Shown piece after piece: positions 18,754 to 29,175 of a DNA stretch of 64,000 nt. Location: NCBI GenBank assembly GCA_001606155.1, contig LODT01000053.1:1-64000 (forward strand), in the 5' to 3' direction. Within the stretch, counting starts at the first letter, position 1, and each line of letters opens with the position of its first letter. Below the pieces are notes generated by a model, which did not search any database, was not told the origin of the DNA, and worked only from the letters and a program-made list of their open reading frames with translations. Source of the DNA: Tieghemostelium lacteum. Lineage: Eukaryota > Evosea > Eumycetozoa > Dictyosteliales > Raperosteliaceae. The position numbers were made by a program, and so were the translations under genes.

Positions 18754-20112
18754 ATGAATCCACAACAATATTTAATTAAAAAACGTTTAGTTGATGTAAG
18801 TAAAATCAATTTTGTCAAATAAATAAATATAAATTTCTTCTTTATTCATAAAAATTAACAAATTTGTATTTATATATATAGTTAATGTTTAGTGCTCAAA
18901 ATATTGTGTCATTAATAAATAAACTTGGAAATGACAATATTGAAGAGTTCACCAATAAAGATATTCAACAATTTCAAACTCTATTTAAATCTATGACCTA
19001 TATCATGGAAGTAAGTAAAATTACAAATTTGGATTCATTTTTTAAAAAATTTAATTTTGTAAAATCACACGGGTTTACTAATAAATTATTTATGTAGCTT
19101 CCACCTCCAGCTCAGGAAGATTTGGTAAGATTTTCATTATATCATGAAAAAACTATCGAATATATTAGATCACTAACAATTTAGTTTTTTCTTTTGATAA
19201 ATGATCTAAATTGTAGATATCTGAACAATTACAAATTGAAATGTCCAAATTTGTAAATGTATGTAATCAATGACATTTTTTTTTTCTTACCTCTATAAAT
19301 TATTAAAACATAATTAATAATATTTTGTTATATTATAGACAATTGATGATATCATTAAAACATTACATATGAGAGTTAAATTTCCAACACTTGATTTTGA
19401 CGAGCCAGAACTTGAATCAAGAATTAAATCTGGATTTACATCTACAAAGAATATAACATTATCAACTACAACAACGACTACTACAAGTGAATCTTCTGCT
19501 AGTCAGGTGTTTGATGATGGTAGTAGTAGTACAAATCAAGCAACCTCTGGAGCCTCACAATTTAGTTTCTCAAGTTTTATTGATCCAAGAGTTCAATTGT
19601 CACCAAGATCACAATTGACATCAATTATTAATAGTATTCCAATGTCACCTCCACCTCCAGTCTCACCAAATGTGTCAGCTCCAACCAGTCCAATTCAAAG
19701 TAGTAGCTTTATAAATCAGAGTGGTTTCATGTCTCTGGATAGATCAGTTAATCCATTACCAATTGAAGAAGACCCTGATATTGAACGTTATGATCAACCC
19801 ACCACCGCCAAAAAGAGACCTGGTAGACCAAAAAACGAAAATCCAAAAGTACTTCAATGTTCCAAATGTGGTACAACTAAATCTCCTGAATTTCGTTTTA
19901 AATCAACTAATCCTCTGTGTAATGCTTGTGGTATAGCTTTTTATAAAATTAAAAAACTAGAAGCAAAGTTAAAAGGTCAATTTTCCATTTCTACCTTAAT
20001 TGAGCCACAAACTACCACAAACGCCGAAACTACTACTGAAAGATCAACTTCTGTTGATTTTCCTTCTTACCCAAAACAAAAACCAACCCAACGTAAACAA
20101 AGCAAAAAATAA
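18754..20112 (+). CDS. GATA-type zinc finger transcription factor with AT-hook
   Basis: Five exons, 18754-18795, 18882-19010, 19098-19124, 19217-19258 and 19339-20112, all phase 0, giving 337 residues. The first four are tiny and would be missed by a simple frame scan. An in-frame ATG at 18652 could add 34 residues, but MNPQQYLIKKRLVD looks like the natural start. The N-terminus is helical, the middle Ser/Pro-rich. KKRPGRPKNENPK is an AT-hook-like core directly before the zinc finger CSKC...LCNAC. The finger has 16 residues between the cysteine pairs, one fewer than classic GATA factors, and Phe instead of the usual Trp (SPEFRFK). Sequence-specific DNA binding is expected; the orthologue is unknown. 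Confidence 0.85.
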
Positions 20113-20257
20113 TCTTTTAATTTTATATTCTATCTTTAAATAAATTTCAGATAAATATTATTTACAATTCATATTATGTCTTTTGATCATGTTTGGGAAA
20201 ATACTTTAGAATTTTTTTAAAATTTTTTTTTAATTGAAAATATCTTGTCAAACAAAA

Positions 20258-21363
20258 ATGTTATCTACTCTTTTATCTGTAGTTGTAATTCTTTGTGTCT
20301 CTATAAATATTGTAAATGCTCAAAATAATAGACCAATTATAGGTATTTTAACTCAACCAACAGCAGATATTTGCAGTGATGGTACACAATATATTGCAGC
20401 AAGTTATGTTAAATTCATTGAGAGTGCAGGAGCAAGAGTTGTTCCCATTTTTTATGACTCTGACCAAGATACTCTAGAGAATCTATTCAATTCCATTAAT
20501 GGTTTACTATTACCAGGTGGTGGTGTAGATTTTAACAATGAAACACAATACACTGACAATTTACAATTCCTTTGGAATTTAGCAATCAAAGCAAATGATA
20601 ATGGTGATTATTTCCCAATTCATGGTACATGTATGGGGTATGTTATATAGAAAAAACAATACTAGTATCTAAAACAAAAATTAATTAACACTTCTACTAT
20701 GCAACACACTTACAATAACAATTTTTAGATTCCAAGAACTTACATTACTTGCAGCTAATGATTTTAATGGTATCTTAACATTTTTTAATTCAGAAAATTA
20801 TACAGTACCATTAAATTTTACATCTGGTTATTTGAATAGTGAAATATTCTCTAATGCTCCACAGGAATTTCTTACCTACTTATCAACACTTCCAATTACA
20901 ATGAATAACCATCAATACGGTGTATCACCATCAACATTTGAATCCACTGAAGCTCTAACTGAGTTTTTTAATGTTTTATCAACTAATGTAGATAGAGATG
21001 GTAATACATTCATCTCAACTATTGAAGCTAAAAATTACCCAATTTTTGGTACACAATTTCACCCAGAAAAACCAATATTGTATGTTGTTTGAATAATTCT
21101 AGATTTCAATTCATTTATTAACTTAAAATAATAATATTTTTTTTTTTCAATCTAGTGAATGGTGGGATGAAGAGGTAATGAATCATTCTTTTGAAAGTAT
21201 TTTAGCAAATCAGTACTTTAGTAATTTCTTTGTAAATCAATGTAGAAAATCAACACACTCATTCCCAAATGTCAATCTTGAAGCTCAGGCATTAATTTAT
21301 AATTACTCACCAGAGTACACTGAAAATACTGTTCCCGACTTTGAACAATGTTATTGTTTTTAA
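20258..21363 (+). CDS. Gamma-glutamyl hydrolase (secreted/lysosomal folate hydrolase)
   Basis: Three exons, 20258-20637, 20729-21079 and 21156-21363, giving 312 residues. The ATG at 20258 has AAAAATG context. Residues 1-22 form a signal peptide. The class I glutamine-amidotransferase fold of the GGH family is clear: [21 protein letters not shown], the nucleophile motif HGTCMGFQ (Cys125, with the Gly codon split by intron 1) and the catalytic His in [11 protein letters not shown], rebuilt across intron 2. The enzyme removes glutamates from folyl- and antifolyl-polyglutamates in lysosomes or outside the cell. Several N-linked glycosylation sites (NET, NYT, NFT) fit secretion. Confidence 0.92.
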
Positions 21364-21405
21364 ATAAAGATAATTTCAAAATTGTTGTTGATTTTGTTTT
21401 TTTAT

Positions 21406-23415
21406 TTAAAAGAATGGAAATTGGTTACTATTGGTAGTATTGTTTGTTCCTACTGCACTAGTATTAAAATTGGAAAATTCAAATGGAGATTTAGATTGTT
21501 GTTGTTGTTGTTGTTGTGTTGAAAATGGTGATACATTATTATTATTATAATATTGATTATTAGTACCAAAGCTAGCAGTGTTGTTATTTGAAACAAAAGG
21601 TGATCCTCCACTTGCAATCTTTGGACCTAAACCAATAGTGTTATTAGACATTGCTGTTGGTGGTGTATTAAAATTAAACCCACCTCCAGAATTGGTATTT
21701 GGGTGAGTATTAAAGTTAAATGATGACTGCTGTGTTTGTGGAGTGAAATTAAAACTACTTTCAGCATTATTATTATTATTATTATTAAAGTTAAATGATG
21801 GTGATTGAGTTTGTTGTTGTGTTGAAAATGGTGAATTTGAACTTGCTGTATTTCCATTGACAATAAATGGAGAGCCACCACTTGCAACCTTTGGGTTTGG
21901 ATTAAATACAAATGAATTATTATTATTACTATTTCCAATGGAGGAAGTAGTACTACTACTAGAAGTAGTTGGAATTGGACCACTAAATGAAGAAGTGGCA
22001 AAAGGATTTTCATTCTTTTCAACACTTGATGCATTTTTGTTATTGGATAATGCATTACCATTAAGTGATGAGAATGGTGACAATCCTGCAAATGGTGATT
22101 TTTCTTCTTTAACTGTTTGGTTAATAGGTTGAACAGGTTGTTGTATAGATTGTAATTGTGGTGAATCCCATGATAATTGTGTAAATGGTGTATTTGGGTT
22201 TGGTTGATTAAAAGGTGTTGGTTGATTCATAAATGGTGATTGTTGGTTAAATTGTGGTTGTGGTTGTACTTGTTGTTGATTAGATTGTGGTTGTACTTGT
22301 TGTTGATGATTCAAAAATGGTGATGGTTGATTGAATTGTGGTTGCTGTTGTTGTTGTTGATTAAATTGTGGTTGCTGTTGTTGTTGATTAATAAATGGTG
22401 ATGGTTGATTGAATTGTGGTTGTGTTTGTTGTTGTTGTTGATTAAATTGTGGTTGACTACTAGGATTACCCCATTGACCAGACCAATTATTATTATTAGT
22501 CCAAACATTATTTTGTGGTAATTGTTGATTGTTAAATTGTGATGGTGATTGTTGGTATGGTGTATTATATTGTGAACTAACACTATTATTTGGAGTTGGG
22601 TTTGAAAATATATCATTAAGATCTGATATCAAACTATTGTTATTATTTTTTGGTTGTGAATTTTGTTGCTGTTGTTGTGGTGGTTTATGTAATTGATGTT
22701 GTTGATTAAACCCATTATTATTAATTCCATTGTTAAAGCTATTTTGATTTTGTAATTGAGGTGGATATTGTTGCTGTGGTTGTTGTGGTTGTTGTTGATA
22801 ACCATTCATTCCATTGTTAAAACTATTTTGATGTTGTAATTGTGGTTGTTGTTGTTGTTGCTGTTGTTGATATCCAAAACTATTTTGATGTTGTAATTGT
22901 GGTTGTTGTTGTTGTTGTTGTTGTTTTGGGAAAACTTGTATTGGGGGAATATTACTACCCAAAATACTAGATAAAGGTTCAACTCTTGTTGGGCTAGTTT
23001 CTACCCATCTCTTTGTAGTATATTTCAATTCAATAAACTGTCTAATTTTTGAATGATCACCTTCCTCAGGTTCTGGAAAATCAGAAGGTGTCCATTTAGC
23101 TAACCAATATGCTTTTGCAACCTTTAAATTAAAATATTAATATTTTTTACATATTTGTTAATATATTATGATACCAACTTTATTACCACCAGATTTAAGC
23201 TTTTGAACCTCTTCTGGTTTAAAAGTACCCATACTAATGGATTTTACTCTTCTTCCAAGATTTGAGTGTATACCACTACATGATTGGCACACAAATGTTG
23301 CAAGGTCTAATACTGCATATACTGATCCTTTGATGGGACAATCCATACATTTTAAATTTTCAGGTAGTTTAATTAAATCTCGAACAATTCTTTCATTATC
23401 TTTATTAGTTGCCAT
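21406..23415 (-). CDS. ArfGAP-domain protein, AGFG/Hrb-like
   Basis: Two exons, 23415-23179 and 23121-21406, giving 650 residues; the donor would be GTTGGT, weaker than usual but forced by frame. The N-terminal ArfGAP zinc finger has CMDC and CQSC 16 residues apart, followed by GIHSNLGRRVKSISMGTFKP, closest to the AGFG (Hrb/Rab) branch, whose members link Arf regulation to clathrin/AP-2 and Eps15 proteins. Residues 120-650 are Gln/Asn-rich with many SPF and NPF tripeptides, the kind of motif EH domains bind. The Gln-rich part contains local tandem repeats (QFNQPSPF and QQQPQLQHQNSF units). The assignment is firm at domain level. Confidence 0.88.
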
Positions 23416-23808
23416 TGTATAAATTAAAAATCTATAATAAAAAAATTAAAAAAAAAAAAAAAATGTGGACCTTCCAACCTTCTTTTTTAGACTTCGATAG
23501 ATGTATAACTTATAAAAATTGTATTTTAACACCTTTATACAAATTTAGATGGCACACATGTAAAATGGGATATATCAAAAAATTGTAAATTCAAAATGAA
23601 TAAAAAAAAAACAACAAAAAAAAAAACAATTAAGTGTGTTCACAAAGATGGATGGATATAAACTCCTATAAATACAACTCTAAAACCACACTAACAAAAA
23701 AACATTTTGTTTTTTTTTTGAAATATTAATAATTAATAATCAGAATAGAAATAAATAGAAATAGTACTACTTCTAGCGTTACCAAATTAATAAGAATACA
23801 AAAAAATA
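23416..23808. other. Divergent spacer, no gene seen
   Basis: A/T-rich spacer between the ArfGAP gene and the amidohydrolase gene, which are transcribed away from each other. A less A/T-rich patch at about 23464-23510 (GTGGACCTTCCAACCTTC and neighbours) is the only non-simple sequence. Promoters of both genes are presumably here, but no specific element can be named. Confidence 0.4.
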
Positions 23809-25118
23809 ATGAATCAAATTGATGATAATGAACTATTGAAACAATATATTGAAGATTTGGATATCATTGATCATCACTGTCATAATTTATTAGATGAACC
23901 AAAATGTTTTAAATATCCATTTGTTTCATTTTTTACAGAAGGTGATTTAAATACTGAAAAGTTTATACAACAATCAAAAGTAAATTTATGATAATATTAA
24001 ATAATTATTTTTTTTTTTTACAAAATTAATATTAATATTGTTATTATTTACCACATTTTATTGGAAAACAATATTAGTCAACATTAATTTATCATCGATC
24101 TATAAAGGAAATTTGTCAACTTTATGGATGTAAGAATCCAGATGAAATTGAAAAATTTAGAGAGACAGAGGGGTTAGAACAACTGACATATAGATGTTTT
24201 AAAGAGGCCAAATTGGAAACTATAATTTTAGATTATTCATTTAAAATCTATCATGACAATTTATCAATACCAATGAAAGATAATAAATGGCATTCCAAAT
24301 TCAGTAAAGTATACAAAATTTTGAGATTAGAAACCGTATTGGAAGATTCACTGGTAGAGGCAAAGAGTAGAGATATGACTTTTCAAATGTGGCTAGACTA
24401 TGCAAGAACATTGGTTGATCCAACACAATTTCAAATGGATAGTGATGGTATTCCAACTATAGGTTATAAATCTATTGTTGCCTATAGATCTGGTTTGTCT
24501 ATTAAAGAGTATTCAACTGAACAGGTGGCAACGGAGTTTGATAGAGTTTTGAGAGAGGATCTACCTAAGAGTTCATCCATACACTATAGAGTGACATCAG
24601 AGATTTTAATTCACTTTTTTATTCATTTTACGATGGAGATATCCAGTAGACTGGATAAACCATTACCACTTCAAATTCACACTGGATATGGTGATCCTGA
24701 TTTATCATTGGAGAAATGTAATCCATTACTACTGAAACCATTCATTATCAAATTTCCAAAAGTACCTATAGTGTTGTTACATTGTTCTTATCCATTCTGT
24801 AGAGAAGCGGGCTTCCTTTGTTGGGTTTATTCTAATGTCTACATTGATATCGGTTTGGCAATTCCCTTTCTATCTGTAGAGGGAATGAAAAATTCATTCT
24901 CTGCTCTAATAGAACTATGTCCAATCGATAAGATATTCTATAGTTCTGATGCTCATCATATACCGGAAACCTATTATTTATCTTCGAAATGGGCACGTTA
25001 TGTTGTGCATCATGTCCTTGCAAAATCTATAAAATCAAATGAAATTACTTTAGAAGAGGCTAAAAAGTTTGCTGAAAAAATATTTAGAAATAATTGTTTA
25101 GATATTTATAATATTTAA
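23809..25118 (+). CDS. Amidohydrolase-2 family protein, FluG N-terminal type
   Basis: Two exons, 23809-23979 and 24078-25118, giving 403 residues. The metal-binding landmarks of the amidohydrolase TIM barrel are present in order: DHHCHN near the start, IHTGYGD, then LLHCSYPF, and the late Asp in YSSDAHHIPE. This arrangement and the phrase DLSLEKCNPLLLKPF are typical of the amidohydrolase domain found alone or fused to glutamine synthetase in FluG-like proteins. There is no glutamine synthetase part here. The natural substrate is unknown. The intron is 98 bases and follows a complete codon. Confidence 0.82.
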
Positions 25119-25374
25119 TCCATTGTGAACAATCAAATTTTGTTGCATAAATACAAACTTCACAAAATTAATAAAAAATATTTTTTTAATTTTTTATAAT
25201 TTTTTTTTTTTTCAATTTACAAAGATAATTTCTATTGTTATTCTGTTTGTCTGTTGTTCTTCTTCTTATTGTTGTTCTTCTCCTCTTTATGTACATTAAT
25301 ATTTCAGAATACAAAAAAAGTAGTAAACTAGAGAATAATTAATTTTAAAAAAAAATACTAAAGCAACAATAATA

Positions 25375-28251
25375 ATGACAAGTCTGTTAAGAAAAACAGT
25401 TGATTTTGATGAGACATGGGATTCAATAGCCAAAGGAATGTATAGTCTTTTGACAGGTACAAAGAGTGTATCTGCCATTGGTTTAGTAGAGTAAGTTTTT
25501 CAAAAATTTTTTTAAAAATGACATTATATTTATTTATACTAATGACCTACTCCACTGATCACACCAATTTACAGGGATGTCTATAATTTATGTGTAGCAC
25601 AACCACATCCTCATTGTGAACCTCTTTATGAAAATATCAAAAAATTTTTTGAATCGCATGTCGATCAACTTTTACAGGAAATATTAGAGACAAAGTCTGA
25701 TACCATATCAGAGTATCTCAAACAATGGAAAAAATTCTCTACTGGTTGTCAATATTGTAATAGCACAGTTTTTAGATATTTAGTAGGTTTTAATCTTGTT
25801 GATAAATAGACAACCACAAAAGTTTGATTATTAATCATTTCTTTTTTTTTTTTTCTATTTATAGAATCAAAATTGGATACATAAAAAGATTAATGATAAG
25901 AAATTTGGTCAACCTCCAGATATACATGAGATTCAAACTGTATGATATTGATATAATAATATTGCAAAAAAAACAAATAGCTAACTTTAAGTTCACACTT
26001 GTATAAATTTAGCTTGGATTAATTACATGGAAAGAAAGATTATATAGTAAAATTAAAAGTAGAGTTTTAAATTGTGTTGAAATTCTAATTCAAAAAGATA
26101 GAGATGGTGAATTGGTTCAATATTCACATATCACTCAATTTATGGAAAGTCTAAGTAGGTGTTGTTTCCTATTCAAAATGATCAATAATGAGATGAATTA
26201 ATAATTGGAATTTTTATTAATATAATATATAATAGTTAAATTAGATAGTGTAGATAGAGATAAGTTTTTGTATAAAAGAGAATATGAAACAGCCTATCTT
26301 GACAATACAGCTCAGTTTTATTCAAGAGAATCAACTTCCTTTATCTCTTCAAGTGGTATCAGTGCATACATGAAAAAAGCTGAAACTAGAATTGAAGAAG
26401 AATATCACAGAGCTCAAAAATATCTAAATCAATCTTCACATGATAAGGTATGTTTTCAACTCCTACTATATATAACCCTTATTTACAAAATATCTAACAA
26501 ATTTAACAATTTTTAGCTAAGAAGAATTATGGATCAGGTTTTAATAGAGAGACATAAAGAATTATTACAATCTGAATGTATAAATTATCTAAAAGATGAG
26601 AAATTGGATGAAATTCATCATATGTATAAATTATTATCAAGAATTGAAGGTGGTCTAACTCCAGTATTAACAACTGTTCAGAATTATATTCAACATGTTG
26701 GTTTTGAAGCTATACAATCCATTCCTGATAAAAATAATCCCGTATGTATACATTATTTAGGGTCCCGCTAATATTTATTAACCTTTTATCCATCACATTT
26801 TTTTAGGAGCCAAAAATATATGTTGAAACACTTTTAAGAATTTATTTACAATTTAGTTCGATTATAAAAAGATCATTTAATAATGATGTATCTTTCATCA
26901 CCATTTTAGATTTGGCATGTCATAAGATTTTCAATCAAAATCACATTACTAAAAATACAACCAAATCACCTGAACTATTGGCAAAATATTGTGATATACT
27001 TTTGAAAAAGGGTAATAAACAACAATTGGAAGAGGCCGAACTTGAAGAGAAATTAAGTCAAGTTGTAAGTATTCAAACTATTTCTATATATAGAAACACC
27101 TCATAATATTAATATACAACAAAAATTATATTAGATTGTTTTATTTAAATATGTAGATGACAAGGATGTATTTCAAAAGTTTTATTCTAAAATGTTATCT
27201 AGACGTCTAATAAATGCCACCTCTGTGAGTGATGATATCGAAAAGTTTATGATTACTGGTCTTAAACAGGCTTGTGGTTATGAATATACCTCGAAATTCA
27301 ATAGAATGTTTACTGATATCACTCTATCAACTGAAACTAATGAACAATTTAAACAATTTCTCACCTCTAAAAATGCCTCTATTGGTAAAAGTATGTATTC
27401 TATAGAATTAATTAATAATTATTATTTTAGACAAACAAAACTAATCAAACCATTATTGTTTTTGTTCATAATAGTTGATTTTTCAATATTAGTATTGACA
27501 TCTGGTTCATGGTCATTACATTCACAGACTTCAAGTTTTATCGTACCATCAGAATTGACCTTGTGTATTTCAGCATTTCAAGAGTTTTATCATAGTCAAC
27601 ACCAAGGTCGTAAACTTAATTGGTTACATCATCTATGCAAAGCCGATGTTAAATCCAATTTCACAAAGAGATCATATGATTTCCAAGTGACAAATTTTCA
27701 ATTGGGTATCTTATTGCTATTTAACAATCAGGATACAATTACTAGTGATGAAATCACTAAATTTACAAATTTAAATGAACATGAACTTTCGAGAACTGTT
27801 CAGGTAAGTAGCTTATAAAAAAAAAGTGTAAATTCTGGAATTTAATATTAATATTTTCAATTCTCAGTCCTTAATAGAAGCAAAATTAATATTGAATAAA
27901 AAGAATCCAGATTCAGCTTCTCAAGAATATCAAGTAAACACTGCATATATAAATAAGAGATTAAAAGTAAAAGTATCAAGTTCACTTCAAAAAGAGACAC
28001 CAAGTCAGACTGAAGACACTTATAAGGGTATTGACGAAGATAGAAAACTATATCTACAAGCCACCATTGTTAGAATTATGAAAGCTCGTAAGACAATGAA
28101 TCATGTTGCTCTCATACAGGAGGTTATAGAACATTCTCGTCTGAGATTTCAACCCAATATTCCCATGATCAAAAAATGTATAGAACAATTGATTGAAAAG
28201 GAATACATCCAAAGAGCCGAAGGCGAAAGTGATAAATATCTTTATTTATAA
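25375..28251 (+). CDS. Cullin (CUL2/CUL1-like ubiquitin ligase scaffold)
   Basis: Ten exons: 25375-25490, 25575-25782, 25865-25939, 26013-26154, 26236-26447, 26517-26741, 26807-27064, 27135-27390, 27475-27803 and 27868-28251. All phases agree, giving 734 residues. The N-terminus [21 protein letters not shown] and [12 protein letters not shown] resembles CUL2, followed by the cullin repeats, cullin-homology region ([10 protein letters not shown]) and winged-helix end with neddylation site IVRIMKARK. It scaffolds RING/E2 and substrate adaptors. Intron 8 (27391-27474) is 84 bases with no in-frame stop, so unspliced RNA would still read through. An F-box/WD40 gene lies about 9 kb upstream; physical partnership is not implied. 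Confidence 0.92.
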
Positions 28252-28435
28252 TTATAAATAAATAAAATTAACTTAATAAATTGCCATCATTATCTTTATT
28301 TTAATAAAACCCTTTTATTGATTCAGTCAAACTATTGAAACTAGTTATTAAATTAAATTTACAACCATTTAAATATTCAGACTGTCATTTCCTATAAGAC
28401 CTCCATATATCCCACGCAGTGTCGGGCAACTATAG

Positions 28436-28690
28436 TACATAAAATTTTGGTTTTAAATGCACCAGTTCCAAGAGAAACCATATAAATTTGAAAGTAGGTG
28501 TGTATTATAAGATAAAAGTTATTAACTTTCCAATAAATCAATTGCTGAAGATATATTTCCACTGATGTTTAGATATCTATATTGAACTGTTACCGCTTAT
28601 TTTCCTGAATTGAATCTAATTGAATTGCTATTTACATTTGTAAAAAATCATCTAATACATCTCATTGAATTTAGGTTTAAAAAAAAAGTT
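28436..28690 (+). mobile_element. Decayed Tc1/mariner-type (DDE) transposase fragment
   Basis: Two catalytic-region echoes occur in order. One is LVLNAPVPRE at about 28447-28476, resembling the DNAxxH block, with the Asp lost. The other is TAYFPELNLIELLFTFVKNHL at about 28592-28654, matching the PPYSPxLNPIExxF block of Tc1/mariner/IS630-type DDE transposases. They lie in different frames and no full reading frame survives. Dictyostelids are known to carry mariner-like DNA transposons. Ends and target duplication are not identified. The rest of 28252-29175 is A/T-rich; CAAAACACC near 28949 and GGTGTTTTG near 29024 form a small inverted pair of unknown meaning. Confidence 0.55.
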
Positions 28691-29175
28691 ATACTATCAG
28701 ATTGATTACTCACAATCTAATGGTTACTATTGTTCATTTTCTGATCAATGAACAGTTTAATCACAAAAAAAAATCACATCTAGTATATGATGACATGGGT
28801 TTAGCAGATTTGGTTCACTTAAAAATGGTACTTTTGAAAAGATTGTAAATTTAACCAATGATGTCTCTATATAGGATAATTTTATATGATACTTATGACA
28901 ACAGAGACACTTTTTCTCCTATCCATATGAAAATATTTTTTTTTGGTTCCAAAACACCTACATTTAATTCTATCTTTATAATAGATGTTTATCTTTATTT
29001 AATTCATAGACTACCCAAAAAGTGGGTGTTTTGTGTGATATGAGGTTTTTTTGTTGTAATTAACCAGATCAATTTTAAAAAAATTTAAATTTTTTAATAA
29101 TAGGTCATTTTCTTTAAGTTTAAAAAAGTAAGAAAAAGGCTAAAAATTATTTTTTTTTTATTTTTTTTCAAACAA

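Noticed and set aside
22311-22616. Minus-strand His/Asn-rich frame inside the ArfGAP gene
   Set aside because: Alternative frame of the Gln-rich repeat; CAA/AAT repeats are open in several frames.
27391-27474. Extra 28 residues in the cullin-homology region
   Set aside because: Ends GTATGT and ATAG, A/T-rich, and removal restores the conserved [18 protein letters not shown] phrase, so treated as an intron.
28858-29043. 61-codon plus-strand frame MMSLYRIILYDTYDN
   Set aside because: Isolated, A/T-driven composition, no splice sites, no resemblance to a known protein; lies in transposon debris.
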